The notes beneath the pieces were generated by a model. That model ran no database searches. It was not told where the DNA came from and saw nothing but the letters and a program-made list of their open reading frames with translations. From positions 16,802,001 to 16,866,000 of the forward strand of contig CM060731.1 in NCBI GenBank assembly GCA_030704615.1: a stretch of DNA of 64,000 nucleotides, read 5' to 3'. Numbering within the stretch: position 1 is the first letter of the stretch; every line of letters starts with the position of its first letter. The DNA comes from Takakia lepidozioides (taxonomy: Eukaryota > Streptophyta > Takakiopsida > Takakiales > Takakiaceae). The position numbers were made by a program, and so were the translations under genes. This document shows positions 32,471 through 46,183 of the stretch, piece by piece.

Positions 32471-33503
32471 ATAACACATTCACTCAAGACGGTGGGAGAA
32501 TGAAGAGATGATGATAATGATAATAAGAGTAGGTAATAATAAGAGGAGGAGGGGGAGGAGATGAGTGGACTAGAAAGGAGGAGGGAGGGAGGCGAGGAGC
32601 AAATGGGGAGGCGGAAGGAGGGAGTGAAAAAAGACGGGAAAGCAGCGTGCGAGGAAGCACCACGGAAACTAGAGGCGCGGTCAAAAGGGAGGGGGTGGGA
32701 AGGCGTGAGGGTTTGAAGAGGGGCATAGTATGGTGGGAATAGGGTCAATGCGCAGGGGGTAGAGCGGGGGCGAGAGTGGTGGCAGCAGGCAGAGGTGAAA
32801 GGATGAAGGATGTGGGAGGCAGCGTCGATTTAGTTGCAGATTTGTAAAGTCAAACAGGGAGCAAGGCAGAGCTTAAACACAGCGTGTGGAGAAGGCGGTT
32901 GCGGGTTGGTGGATGGTGTTTGAGAAGGGAAGGACAGATGCGCAAGTGTCGGGGTAGCATGATGGCAGCTACAGGATTTGTCAAGGTGCAGAACGGGACC
33001 TGCTTGTTGTCAAGTTTTGCGATCTGTGTCATGTCTTGTGATGGAGCTGCAGAGAGGCGAGTCAAAGGCTTGGTTTGGATCTTTTGGTTTGGACTCGACT
33101 GTGTGTTGAGATGAAGTTCGTGAGTGATTGAGAGTGTGTGAACACAATCAGTGTGTACTCGAACTTGGTTGCAGTGGCCGCTAGGTTTGTTGTCTTGGCT
33201 GCGATGCCGTGAGGTCGTGCTTGTGTGGTTGCCTCTTGCTTGGGATGTTAGTGCTCGCCACGCTTTTGTTTATGTGCCCCAGATGACTCAGTCTGCGTCG
33301 TTTCCTGTGGCTAGGGTTCTGAGTAATGTAATCTGATGCACAGCAACCCGGTAAGGCATCGAAGTTGCGGTCTCCTTGATCCAGAAGTCAACGGTGCCAC
33401 TTAGAAGATTTGTCATGTTAGGGTGATTGTGTTTGGTACAATTGCGGCATCTGACTGTTCCTCTTCCGTCCTGCCAGGGCACTTAGCAGACTAAGAATCA
33501 TCT

Positions 33504-36500
33504 ATGGAGCCAGGTAATCGGACACATCCTGACTCTGACCTATCCATGGGTCATCATTCGAAACCTCTGCCGCATGACTGGTCGGGAGACAATCAGGATT
33601 GGTCACGAAGGACCCTTCCGAATGGGAAGCCGAATGCGGATCAGTGGGCAGTGGGAGCAGAGCGTCGGCCCCCAAGTTTATCATCATACTCTTGGACTGT
33701 TTCAAATGAAATGAGTGGGATGCGTGGTGATCTGGTGGGATTGTCTTCATCGCCACGTGTTAATGGGACTGTCGACGACCTAGAGTCGTATGTTGGAGGG
33801 ATTGATACCAGCAATTTCTCGGCCTCTTTTCCAGCTCTCTTTCAAGCCAAAAGTGAGCTAATTACCCTATCTGTCTTTTCCTATTCTTCAAATTCTTAAG
33901 GATCACACAGTAGGTAGTTACTTCCAATTTGGAGTGTGCTTTCATGCTGCTGCCCGAGGGGACAAGTCTGGTTGTAGGTTTTGATAGATGTTGTGCTCTG
34001 GGGCTCAAGATTGCAACATGTCTGCTCCATTCCTCTCCACATGTGGGAAGGGACGACTTAACATATTTGTTCTGATAAGATGATTCTCATACTAGATTCT
34101 CTCTGATACAGTATCGCAATCACAACACAGTGGTGGAGTTCTTCTGAGGGTGTTACCTTTTTTTGCAGTGAAATTGTCAAACACGGATGCCTGTGTTGGT
34201 CAGTCTGTGGACACTGCAGCCTCGCACCTTATAGGGGACCTTGAAGGCGACGAGGCCTTTGGTTCACTGGAAGAGCTGGAGTTTCACACGATTGGCAACC
34301 TTCTCCCTGATGATGAGGAAGAGCTTTTGGCAGGGGTGACTGACGATTTTGACTGCACTGGTGCCTCAACTAATGCTGAAGAGCTGGAGGATTTTGATCT
34401 CTTCAGCAGTGGAGGAGGCATGGAGCTCGAGGGGGATCCGCAGGATGCTTTGGGCATTTTCATGAGCAGCCACCGGACATTAGATCCAATTGCAGGGGGC
34501 GTTGGGGGCCAGCAAAGTGGAGCTAATGCTCCAGGATCTGTAGCTGGCGAGCATCCATATGGAGAACACCCTTCCAGGACTCTTTTTGTGCGGAATATCA
34601 ATAGTAATGTTGAGGATACAGAACTCCGAGCTCTTTTTGAAGTATGGTGCTCTCCCCTAGACACTCAAAACTTGCTTTTTTAATGAGTTTGAAATGATGT
34701 TACTTCATCCTCTTCTTCAGTTGTTTCTATGCTACTCAAAGAGTTTGTCTTGTGGCAGCAAGACAAAAAGTAGTACAGCCAAATATGAGAGTCTTTGTAT
34801 TAATAAGCTTCTCAAGCCTTACTTTGAACATTCGCCAAGGTGCCTGGATTGGGCATATTAAGGAACATGGTTTACCAAGAAGGTTGTTTGCAAGCTAGAG
34901 AGTTGAGGAGCAAAGTAGGTACAAGTCATAGAGAGGGTTCGTTTGCATAATAGCAAAATTATCAAAGAAGGTTGTTGCCAGGACAGAGATGATGGTGTGA
35001 ACCCCACCAGATCCCGATACTGAGATGATAGACACCTTCAGGGGTTCTGTACCTCCATCTATGGACTGGTGATGAAGCCCCCAGAGTTCAGGGTCTTGCC
35101 ACTTTGTGGTGCGCAAGAGTGGAAAGGAATAATCACTGAATGGGGTGTGTGATTGTACTGCCCTCGCAGTCACAAGAAGAATAGCTGGCTGAGTTTCTCC
35201 CAGTGGATGGATGAGAGAAATTACCAAGCTGTCAGGATCTGTGTTTGTTTGTTTCATCCATCCAGCATGATATTAGTGAGTATCAAACTTCAGTCGTAGG
35301 CATCCCTATTGGACTGCAGTAACTATTGTTTCCAATGGCATCCTTACAAAACGATGGAAGTTGCAACTTAGTTGCCAGGCATGAGATTCAACAGCGGGCA
35401 GCAATTGTTATTGAGCCCAGCCAAACAGACATTGTTATAATCTGCTTCCAACAGTGCCTTGTAATGTACAGCGATTTTGATATTTCCTCATGCACTAATG
35501 TACAGGTCGTAAAGGTTAAACTTCTATACTTTGTGACCGACATCACAAATCGACTTGGTTGAGTCTGGTAGGAGTTCTCTGCAAAATTACAGTGAATTAA
35601 GAAGCAACTTGTATGTTACTCAACCTTTGAGGTTCCATGAGGATGCTTGATTTTATTCCTGGATGATTGCAGCAATATGGTGCAATACGCACCCTGTACA
35701 CAGCTTGCAAGCATCGGGGATTTGTGATGATTTCTTATTATGATATACGGGCCGCCCGCAGTGCCATGCGTGCTCTTCAAAATAAGCCGTTGCGGCGAAG
35801 GAAGCTGGATATTCATTTTTCGATTCCCAAGGTCCCTGTTTCTGGGTGCCCTCATTGTCATGCCAAGTCAAGTGATGGTTGATGCAAATCTTGTCAGATT
35901 CCAGCATCTCATCTCTTTGTGCCACCCAACATTATTCTTAAAACTATAATTTAACAAATAGAGCTTAGCATAAGTTTGTAGCTGTGGTGGAGATTCCACA
36001 GACCGTGATGGAGACACTTTGTGCTATCTGCCTAAACAGAGGTTAGTGTCAGGTTGAATTGAAGGTCTTTATGTGTGTGTGGATCAGGATAATCCTTCAG
36101 ATAAGGATATAAATCAGGGCACCCTGGTGGTATTCAATCTGGATGCATCTGTATCTAATGATGACCTTCGGCAAATTTTTGGTGTTTATGGAGAGGTAAA
36201 AGAGGTAAGCTGCAACGGGACATGGTCTCACCTAATCTCAAATATGCAGACAGAATGGTGGAGAGTAAAAGCAATGTATGTTGGATGGATGGAATTCTCT
36301 TGCATTGCAGACTACTTTGACTCTTCTGTTGTCCAATTGTGTTGGTGACCATTCCTTAATTCTTATTGTAAGTTCTTTTGTTTCCTACAAGTAACACACA
36401 GGTTGTAGATGTTGGGAGGATTGAATTGTTTGCTAGTGGTTAATTACCGTGCTGCAAAAGTCTTCCTTTTGGCTTGTGCAGCGTATGCTCTATGATGAAT

Positions 36501-39500
36501 GCCGTCTGATTTGTCATATGTCTTTGCTATCACCTGCAGTCTGGCATTGTCCCACATCCTCTTCTGAGATGCTCTTGTATGATGCCGTACTGTATTCACA
36601 AATTTTTCCCATCTGAGGTTGCATTGTCATTTGACAGATTCGGGAGACACCACATAAGCGTCACCACAAATTTATTGAATTCTATGATGTGAGGGCAGCT
36701 GAGGCTGCGCTTCGGGCCTTGAATAGGAGTGACATAGCTGGCAAGCGCATCAAGTTGGAGCCCAGCCGCCCTGGCGGAGCTCGCCGCAGGTATGTCCCCC
36801 TTCTATGTATTCCCTCTGAAAGGCCATAACGGCGTCAAAACTGCTGGCATACCAGTCTAGAAGTTAGGGCACCAGTTCAGACTGTTCAGTTCAACTCCAG
36901 ATCGTCTGGGTCCAAATTTCAAAACCAGAAATATAGAGTTTTAAAGGAGCATTTTAAGGCCAAGGTGAGTACATGTGATGTTCTTCAAACTGGTTAACTG
37001 AGACCACAATGAGGTGAGGACTGGCATATTTACTGCAAACTGGTGGCACTGTTAGCCAGCTGTTTGATAATGGCTGGTAGAAAGTAGCCCCCACACTTGC
37101 ATTTGGGTAGTTCAGTTGGCTTGCTTCACCTATTATCGATTATCTCACCAGCATGATGGATGCGTGATGATTGTACGGACTGTGATGGGTGCCTAATTGC
37201 AGGTGCTTGCTGTTGCTAGCCTACAACATGGGTGAGCTTAGAGGATGCTCCCTGGACCCTGGATGAACTGAAACACCTCTTTGAAATCGCATCAGAGAGG
37301 TGTTTTTGCAGATAAAGGGACTTAGTGGTTCACAGCTATATGAGGTTTAACCCCTCAATGCTGGGCAACCTGAAACAGGTTGCCCCGGGCCCTGCCAGGG
37401 GGGTTTGGTGGTAAAAATGACCTCCAATCAACATGTGCTTTTTACAAGAGTTGAAGCATATCGCACAACAAATACTTTAATTGACTCTTCGGACATTTGA
37501 TCCATGGTCAAGCAGGAAGTGAAGAGATTCGTGACCAAAAAAATACAAAGAAAGAACTAGATTTTGAGGTTGTTTCCTGGCTATCAAATGTTGGTAGCCT
37601 GATTGATCCTCATCCCTTTTTCTTGAAAAATCTTTTCCATCATTCTTGTACTGTTGCATGTACGCAATTGCAAGTGATCGAGTTGAAAAGGTAGAGCTGT
37701 TGCAATACTTGTTCACTCCTGTCAAATCCGCCGGAATATGCTCTACAAAGTGGCAATCTCGTTTGTAAGATTACTTTCTTTCCAATAACTGGAAAGTTGT
37801 TTGTGGAGTTAGATCTCTATTTTTATCGACATGTAATGGTTAACTTGGAATAACTGGAAATGTCGTGAATCATTATGAGTCTTCTCAAGAGTATAGTACT
37901 GAATCGCCAACCACTGTTGTGCCTCAAGGATTGATGATCTTTGCTTTTTGCTCGGTATACTGTATGCAAAACATTTTGCATGTCTACTAGACCAACTAGT
38001 GGGCTCTCCCAATAATGGAACTTCTGAGTCCCGTCTTGTGTACAAGTCACTTATCTGCCGTTTTTGTGGTCATAAGCAGTTTGTTACAGCAGCTGAGTCA
38101 GGAGCTGGAGCAAGAGGAGAATCGTCCCCTCCGACAGCAATCCCTCTCCCCATTGAACAACTCTCCTCCAGGTTGCAAACATCTGCCATCCCTCACTGTG
38201 GTCTTGTGTTGTATAAGAAGAGACCTCCCCGTTTACTGGGCTAGGGAAAGAATGCCACAGTGAAAAGCAGGGGAGAGAGGGTATCAGCCTGAAATCCTCA
38301 GGGAGTCAGGAGTGAAACTATGATACTTGTCATATGCAGGGCATTCTGTGTTACCCAGCTCCTTATACTATTAGGTAGCCTTCAGCATCTCAATGGTGTT
38401 ATGTTTATTTTATTCTACTCGTAGGGCTGTAAACTGATGGTGGTTTCATGATGCACATTCGGGACTCTTTTTTTTAGATTTTCATGGTTTGGTAACTAGA
38501 GAAGTGTCTTGTAATGTGGGTACATCTCCAGGCCATCCTTCTCCATGGGGTGCTGTTACCAACTCTGCAGGAGAAAATGGGACAGTTCGTGGCCTCCATC
38601 CTTCACTTTCCCTTGGAAGCTACCCATCTCTAGTCAACAAGCCACTGAATGGAGTAGTTGCAAGCTTGCCTCCTCATATCTCTTCCCCCATAAGAGTTGG
38701 GACTATTGGCAGCCATGTGGCACAGTCCACCCAGATGGAAGGAGGGCACTCACTGGGGCAGATAGGCCTGGGTGTGCATCGGTTACCCCATCATCACCCG
38801 CACTCTCTTCCAGAATATAGCAAGGGTCTTATAAATCCAGGGCACTTCAACCTTTCTCCTGGGTCGGGTACAGTGGGTTCCAGTTCAGCAGCTCTGAGGT
38901 CCCGTGAATCTTTGGAAGGAGGTAGCCGCCTGCAGCAGACAAACAGTGGGGGACCAAATGATGTTTTGTCATTTGAACATGCCAGTGGAGGTGAGTTCTT
39001 TCTTTTGCTCTAACTCGAGGTATGCTTACAATTGCAAATGTCTTGCAGACCTAGTAACTCAGCAGTTGGCATTTCTAGAATTAATGGGGAGTCGAAATTT
39101 CCGTATTAAAGATATATTTAGAAATAAAATTTGGGGCGAAAGCAAGAACTGTGCATAGGGTCCACTGGAAAGTGCATGGATCTTATCATCGACCTTCAGG
39201 TGATGGGAAGGTATTGAGTGTGCCAGGGTTCTGTAGGTCTGTGGTTGTTCCCTGTGTCTTGCCATTGCAGAGCGATATCAGCAGTTGGCTTAATCTGAAT
39301 CTTAAATTTGTGAATGGCAAGGCACGAATTAGTTCCAATCTTGTCCTGTCACGGGCTGCCGTACCTCACGGTGCTCCTAAGTAAAAGGTGGTTGTGCCTA
39401 TCATTACCATGCAGCTCAAAGAAGCCCTAGTCAATTGAGTGTTGACAGTTCTGTACGTTGTACCTTCTATCACTAATCAGTGCTTTCCTGTCTGGTGTTA

Positions 39501-42500
39501 AAAACTGGACCAGTACTTGGCGTCTCAGGTGCTGGTGCCGTCCTCTTCCCCAGTTCAAGCTCAAATGGAAATGGCTCTTTGTCTGGGCATCAGTTTCTTT
39601 GGGGAAACCCAAGTTCGTACCACCACCACACACAAAGTTCTCCTCCAGTCTTATGGCCAAATTCTTCGGTTGGTGGCTCCTTCCATAGCGGGCAAGTTCA
39701 ATTGCAGCCCCATGCCTACTCTTCATCTCATAGCCACCTTGTGAACGCTGTTTTGTCTTCGCACCGCCATCATGTGGGGTCAGCTCCACCAGGAGAGCCT
39801 TCAGTGATAGACAGGCGGCATAGCTATCTTGGTGAGTCGCCTGAGACCTCATCTCTTACACGGTCTGGGTCACTTGGTGCCATGAGTATGGGCGGAAAGA
39901 ATGGAGCACATGCCATCAATGTTGGGGGAAGCCATGGTCTGATCAGCCTCGGTGCAGCTATGGGAAGTAATGGAAGCCTGGATCACAGTGCTTCATCTTC
40001 GAGTTTAGGTGTTATGTCACCGCAACATCGAGCACGTATGTTTGCCAATGGGGGCCTTCTGGGGTCAGTCTCAGCTTCGTTGGACGGCCTGAATGATAGG
40101 GGACGGAGTCGCAGGGGTGACAGCAATTCTGCTCAAACTGATAACAAAAAGCAATATCAGTTGGATCTGGACCGTATATTGCGTGGAGAGGACCCCAGGA
40201 CTACTCTCATGATAAAAAACATCCCTAATAAGTAAGTTGTTGTCAATGGATGTCTTGGTAATGACTGCAAGTTACATTTTTAACTTGCTTTTCTCTCTCT
40301 CTCTCTCTCTCCACCAAAGTAAACTGGGTGCGGGGTCAATGGCCACAAGCTACGGCAAACATCTTATGAGTACATTCTCTCCACCAAGGTCCGGGCCCTT
40401 TTGGGTTTAGTTATTGGGCAAATCACACACAGGAGATTGGTGTTTGTGTGAAGGGACTTCTAGGTGATATCTGGAAAACTCAGATCAATTGCATGTTTCA
40501 AGGTTTACAGCCCCTGAAAAAGGCAGTTTCTGTCCTTGTGTGTTCCGCTCAAACTGGGGGCAGAGTCAATGGCCACAAGGCTATGGCAAACAACGACTTA
40601 TGAGTACATTCTCTCTGTTCACCAACTTTCAAAATCTTGAGGCTGAGCCTAAAGCCCTGGCCCAGTTGAGGTCTCATTGGTGGGCAGATCACACACAGCA
40701 GATTGATGCTTTTGTGAAGGGCTTTCTAGAAAAAATCTGGACAGTCAAAACCAATTGTTTAAACCAAGGTAAGTCCACTACTGGAGTGAGTACCTCACAA
40801 AGGTAGTGTCGGCTCCCTGTTGTTCCGCCCACACTGGGCGCAGGGTCTATGGCCACAAGGCTACGGCAAATGTCTCATGAGTACATTCTCTCCCTCTAGC
40901 TACAGCTAAGGCTGCGGTACTGTACCTTATGAGGTTGAGGGTGCTATGTATCTGGGGTTGCTCATTTGAATTCCATTTCCAGAGGACATAAGTTCAGGTT
41001 CACTCATGTTTTCCATGCATTCCATTTTCCTAGGGCTTACTTCAGCCTTCAATCTACATGTCCATATATCTTGCCATTCTCTTCAGCTGGGCTGTAATGG
41101 CATGGCTCTGACCATGTATTTCGTAAGAGGCCCATCCTTGACCTTCATGGTAGATTGTACTTTGTGCTTGGAGTTTGGTGGGCAGAAAGCTGCATGTCTG
41201 CTCTGATGGGTGGAATATTACCACTTTGAGCGATTCTCTATTTTGATTCTAGCGTTCAATGAGCTCTACACTGGATGGTTCCTGAAGTTGATAGTCAAGT
41301 GAATGATTTCTCCCAGGTATACCTCGAAGATGTTGCTGGCAGCCATTGATGAGCATCACCGTGGAACTTATGACTTCATCTATCTCCCTATTGACTTCAA
41401 GGTAGTTTTCATCTCTGTAGGTGGTTTGATGCACACCCTAAAACACTAGCTGGGAATGGTTATGTTGAATTGTACTTGATGTGAAGCTGAGAACAGACAT
41501 GGTTCTGTAATGTGGAAATCAATTTATAGTCAAGCTTGATCTGGGTGATGGAAGTGTGGTAGTCAGTCTTGACTCTGCCTCTTCAGTGCCAGGGCATTAC
41601 ATTTGGAACTCTAACAGAAATTCAATATGAGTATAGACTTGTGTTTACCAAGCATGCTGTTATTTTATATTCTACCTCCACTGTGTCCGGATGTGATGAA
41701 GTTAGACTCGTCCATTCTTTAATGGTAAAGAACAACACATTTGCTTCACCTGATCTGTATGAGCTTTTGTTCATACTGTCACACTGCACTTTGGGCTATG
41801 GTTCATGTTTGCCCTATTGGACCTTTTTAGCTTATCGATTTTTTGGAACACTGCACTATTCCTGTTGGGAAGTCCTAAGTGAGCATTTATTTGCTTGTGT
41901 GACTCCAGAACAAGTGTAATGTGGGGTATGCCTTCATCAACATGATAGCTCCTTCGCGCATTGTTCCTTTCTATCAGGTATGTTCGCTGTTGTTTCAGTT
42001 GTTATGTTGGAGCCAAGCAAAGGGTTCACCCATAAATTTAGAATCTATTAGGCCTACAGCTGTGGACTTTAGCATGCGCTTCTGAAACTGAAAATATGAG
42101 CACCGAAAGTGTCTTTGGTGCTTTTTAAGAGGCCCTTCCATTTGGAATAGTACATGTTCCAGGGATTAGATACTGCTGTATTCGTACTCTTGTCCTCACA
42201 GATGTGACCTATGGATGCCCAAGCCCCTCCCACCCTGGTAGATTGGAGCAGTTACATGTGGGAATGGTTGGAGCAGAGACTTGGTTTTTTGTGTCAAGAG
42301 CAGCTTTCTCTCTAGATAGGACCATCTTGTCTGCTCCTGTGGGCTGAAAGTTATGTCAGAAGATGACACAACCAGCACTACCTAAAGCTGAAAGATCAGC
42401 AAGTTCTCAGTGTAGATGAGACACTAAATTATGATGTATGTGGGAAGCCCGAGGGGTTCAAGGGGACACAGTAGAACAACACATAACACCACAAAATCAA

Positions 42501-45500
42501 CTCCCAAACATTGGACAAAGACGGAGTCCATTACACAGGTTGCTCACGAAGCATTTCACATTCTCATAACCACAGGCCTCCCCCAGGGGCGAGGAATCTC
42601 AAGGAAGACACTAGTATCTGCCCAGATTCCGTTGTAGACACGGCACGAGAGGAAATGATGCCCTATTTCCAGATCACTTGTTGTCCAAGGTGGGCAGATC
42701 TTCTCCTCATGAGGTGTCATCATCCTCTCAGTGCAGAAGAGTGGGTGGAACAATGCTGAAGTTCCCAATCCTGGCAAGGGAGGTAGAGAACTTAGCACGG
42801 AGGTCAGAAGGCATGATCATCTCATTGGAAATGTGTCTTCATAGAATTGGTTCTTCAATATGAGTTGGGCTGTTGGTCCGAGTGTCTGTTGTACACAACG
42901 TTCTGAGATCTTCTGTGATTCTTACGGTCTCAACAAGCAAGGTGTCTTGTAGAATTGGTTCTTTGGTGTGAACTTGTCCCCAATGGACCAAGTCTGTTGA
43001 ACACAACACTTAGTTTGTTAGATCTTCTGTCATGCGATTGTTCCTGTGTTGAGGATGACATTTAGAGGGAAAGAAATGAAATGCTTAGCACTCTGGGTAT
43101 CATCATGAGGGATGAAATTGGTAATCTCTGCAAATGAGAGGCCCTCCTTGAAAGCATGAAACATTGCACGTCTGTTACTTCAGTGGATTAAGGAGCTAGC
43201 ATATGAGAATGTCAAGATGGGAGGGACCCACTTGTCGTCGAACTTATTTGACAAAATGATCCACAGCTCTGTGTACAGATAGTGTCAATTTCCACATTTC
43301 CCATGTTCTACTGTAAGGTGGAAGCCTAAGCGAAGTTCCATCGTGCTACAAGGGGTTAAGCCTTCTTAATGACTAAAGACCTTCAGCTCGTACCTTTGGT
43401 TAAGAATGGTAAGAATGTGATCATCACATTCCTGCTCATTCCTAAATCCACCTTGACCTCTATGCGTGCTGTTTGTGATCCTTCACAATCCTAGTACCCT
43501 GAATAACAAAGTATCTGCAGGACTCAACAAGGTGTTTCCAGGGTAAGCACCAGTCTCTCCCCAATTCACCAATAAACGTAGTAGCAATGATGGTGCTCTG
43601 ATGGAGTGGGATCACGTACACTCTTCCTGAACAAAGAACCATAGGAGCATCTCTGTTTTTACGCATTGTATGCCCCTGCACGGCGTTAATACTGTTGTGA
43701 TCCAAGGGCTGCATGGTGGAACCTGTTGGCTAGAAGCCAGAGTGTACAGTACCAGTACTACTCTATACAACTAAGATTCTCAGGCCATGCTTTTTGGGAA
43801 GAGGAATCCCAGAATCCCAGTTTTGTTGTATCTGAATTATGTTTTGTGTTGAGCACTCCCTAACTGGCTTGAGGTGAGTGGGGAGTAACCTCAAGTCTCA
43901 TATCTGAAGGCTTTGTCTTAGTAGCAGCAGTCTCTGAAAAGGCAGAGAGATGCACGTACTGACCATTCTCTGGAAACATTACAGAGACTCTGCTGTGGAT
44001 TGAATTAGACCTCGCACACAGCTGACTACCAGGAAGTCTTGGGCTGACTTTAAAGTATGAAAGAAAGCTTGAGGTTCATTCTAGCACCGGTCTTCTAGCC
44101 CTATAGCTTGCAGATGTAACTTGGGGTTGCATTGCCAATCACACTCTGGGGAAGGGGAGAGCTAGTGAGACAGGAATGTTGCTTGCCCTTTGTGTTTATT
44201 TTCAGTTTTACTGAGGTATTAGTGAAAAACAAAAAAATATATGGAGTTTATCTGGGGTCATCCCCTCTGCTCCTAATGAAGTAAGCAGAGGGAGTATGTC
44301 AGCCCAACAGGTAGAACATAACTCCTGGTTTTTTGAGGTGATCCAGCTGCAAGAACCTGAGCAAAGCAACAGATGGGCATGCATGGTTAGGGGCTTTGGT
44401 CTCTCGCCACTTTGGTGGGATGATGGGCTGAGGTTGTTGATGGTATTGTCTCGGCACTTGTGCTGATACCCTGTCTGGGATTTGAGGTTCCATGACAGAT
44501 GCTTTAGAGATAAAGAGAGGCTGACAAATACAAATATGACAGAAAACGCCCAAGACAATTACTCATGTAATGTTGTACTAAATACCTGAGAATGTACTCC
44601 TAAGATGTTTGCCGTAACACACGCGAGTGAGAGGGAGAAAGAATGTACTCATGAGACATTTGCAGTAGCCGTATGGCCATAGACCCTGCACTCAGTTTGG
44701 ACAGAACAAGAGGGAACACACTACCTTTGTGAGGGGTATCTCCAGTAGTGGGACTTGCCTTGATGTCAACAATTGGTTCGGGCTTCCCAGATTTTCTCTA
44801 GAAAGGACTTAACACACACATCCATCTGCTTCTGGCTGGTAATCAGACCCCAACAGGGCCAGGGCTGTAGGCTCAGTCTCAAGATTCTGAAAATTGGTGA
44901 ACAGAGGGTGGACTAAGTTCTTGATGGTCCCGGAGTGGGTTGCTCTCTGATGAGAATGTTGTCTTCAGGCCGCCCGCACATTGGGCATTGAAACTCTCGC
45001 TTTCCTCTCTGCATCTGTTTTTTGCTCAAAGGTAGACTACCCGCCCTGGGTGCAAATATCAGTCTGATGTCGAGGGTAGCTAGGCCGTTTCAGATCATCC
45101 TTAAGGTCCTCACCCATTCACGAACTAAAAACGAGTTCAGGCAAGTTTTGTGCCTAACTTCGTATTGTTCAGACATTCTTCATGCTCCGACATGGCCTTA
45201 GACACCTCAGTCTCCAAGTCAGCTTCGTCTAGCAAGGTCAGTCCTGCCTAATATTCAGGTACTTGAAATCCTCCACCTTTTTCCGCCAGGTCTTGACCTG
45301 TTTAACAGGAGGGTCTTGCTTCCAAGAAATAGAGTCAATTATCTGGGGGTATCTGTTATTTGGCAAGTGATTCAAGTGACCCCACCATCTGACCTTGAAC
45401 TCTTCACGTGAAGAGCTCGAGGGTGGTATGCCAAACTTGCTCCAAACAGCCACTTTAACTGTACAAGCGCATGCCGACGTGCTCTCTCTGAGCACCGAAA

Positions 45501-46146
45501 GCTGAATGAACTCTAAATTTTTAGCATGGTTGGAGTTGCCCTCCCACACAGCAGATGCATACAAGAGTTTGTTTGTCATGGCCTTGTGGCCATAGACCAG
45601 GCGCCTAGATTGGATGGAAAAGAGGGAATATGCTGTGTGGGAGGCCTAATAATGTTGCATTTAGCTGATTGAATCACTTTTTGTATATGTGCATCCCAGT
45701 TACAGCTGGAGCAAAATTCACCACCTAGTTATGTGTAGGAAGGGAGCAGTAGAAAGAGTGTACTCAAAAGACTTTGCGTTGTATCCTTGTGAGGAGTAGT
45801 GGAAAGAATGTACTCGTAAGACATTTTCCGTAGCCATGTGGCCATCAACCCCGCTTCCAGTTTGAGCAGAACACAAAGGGACAGAAACTACCTTTGTCAG
45901 GGGCTGACGCTGGTAGTATGACTGACCTTGGAACAGACAATTTATCCAAGTTTTCCAGATATCCTCTAGAAATCCGTTTATACAAGCATCAATCTGCTGT
46001 GTGTGATTTGCCCAATAACTAGGCCCCGAAAGGGCCTGGGCTTTTGGCTCAGCCTTGAAATTTCCAAAGGTACAGGAACAAGTCCCTTGATGGATTTGAA
46101 GAGGGCGTCTCTCTGGTGACCAGGACAATGAATCAGAAAGAGTAGT

Positions 46147-46183
<37 letters not shown>

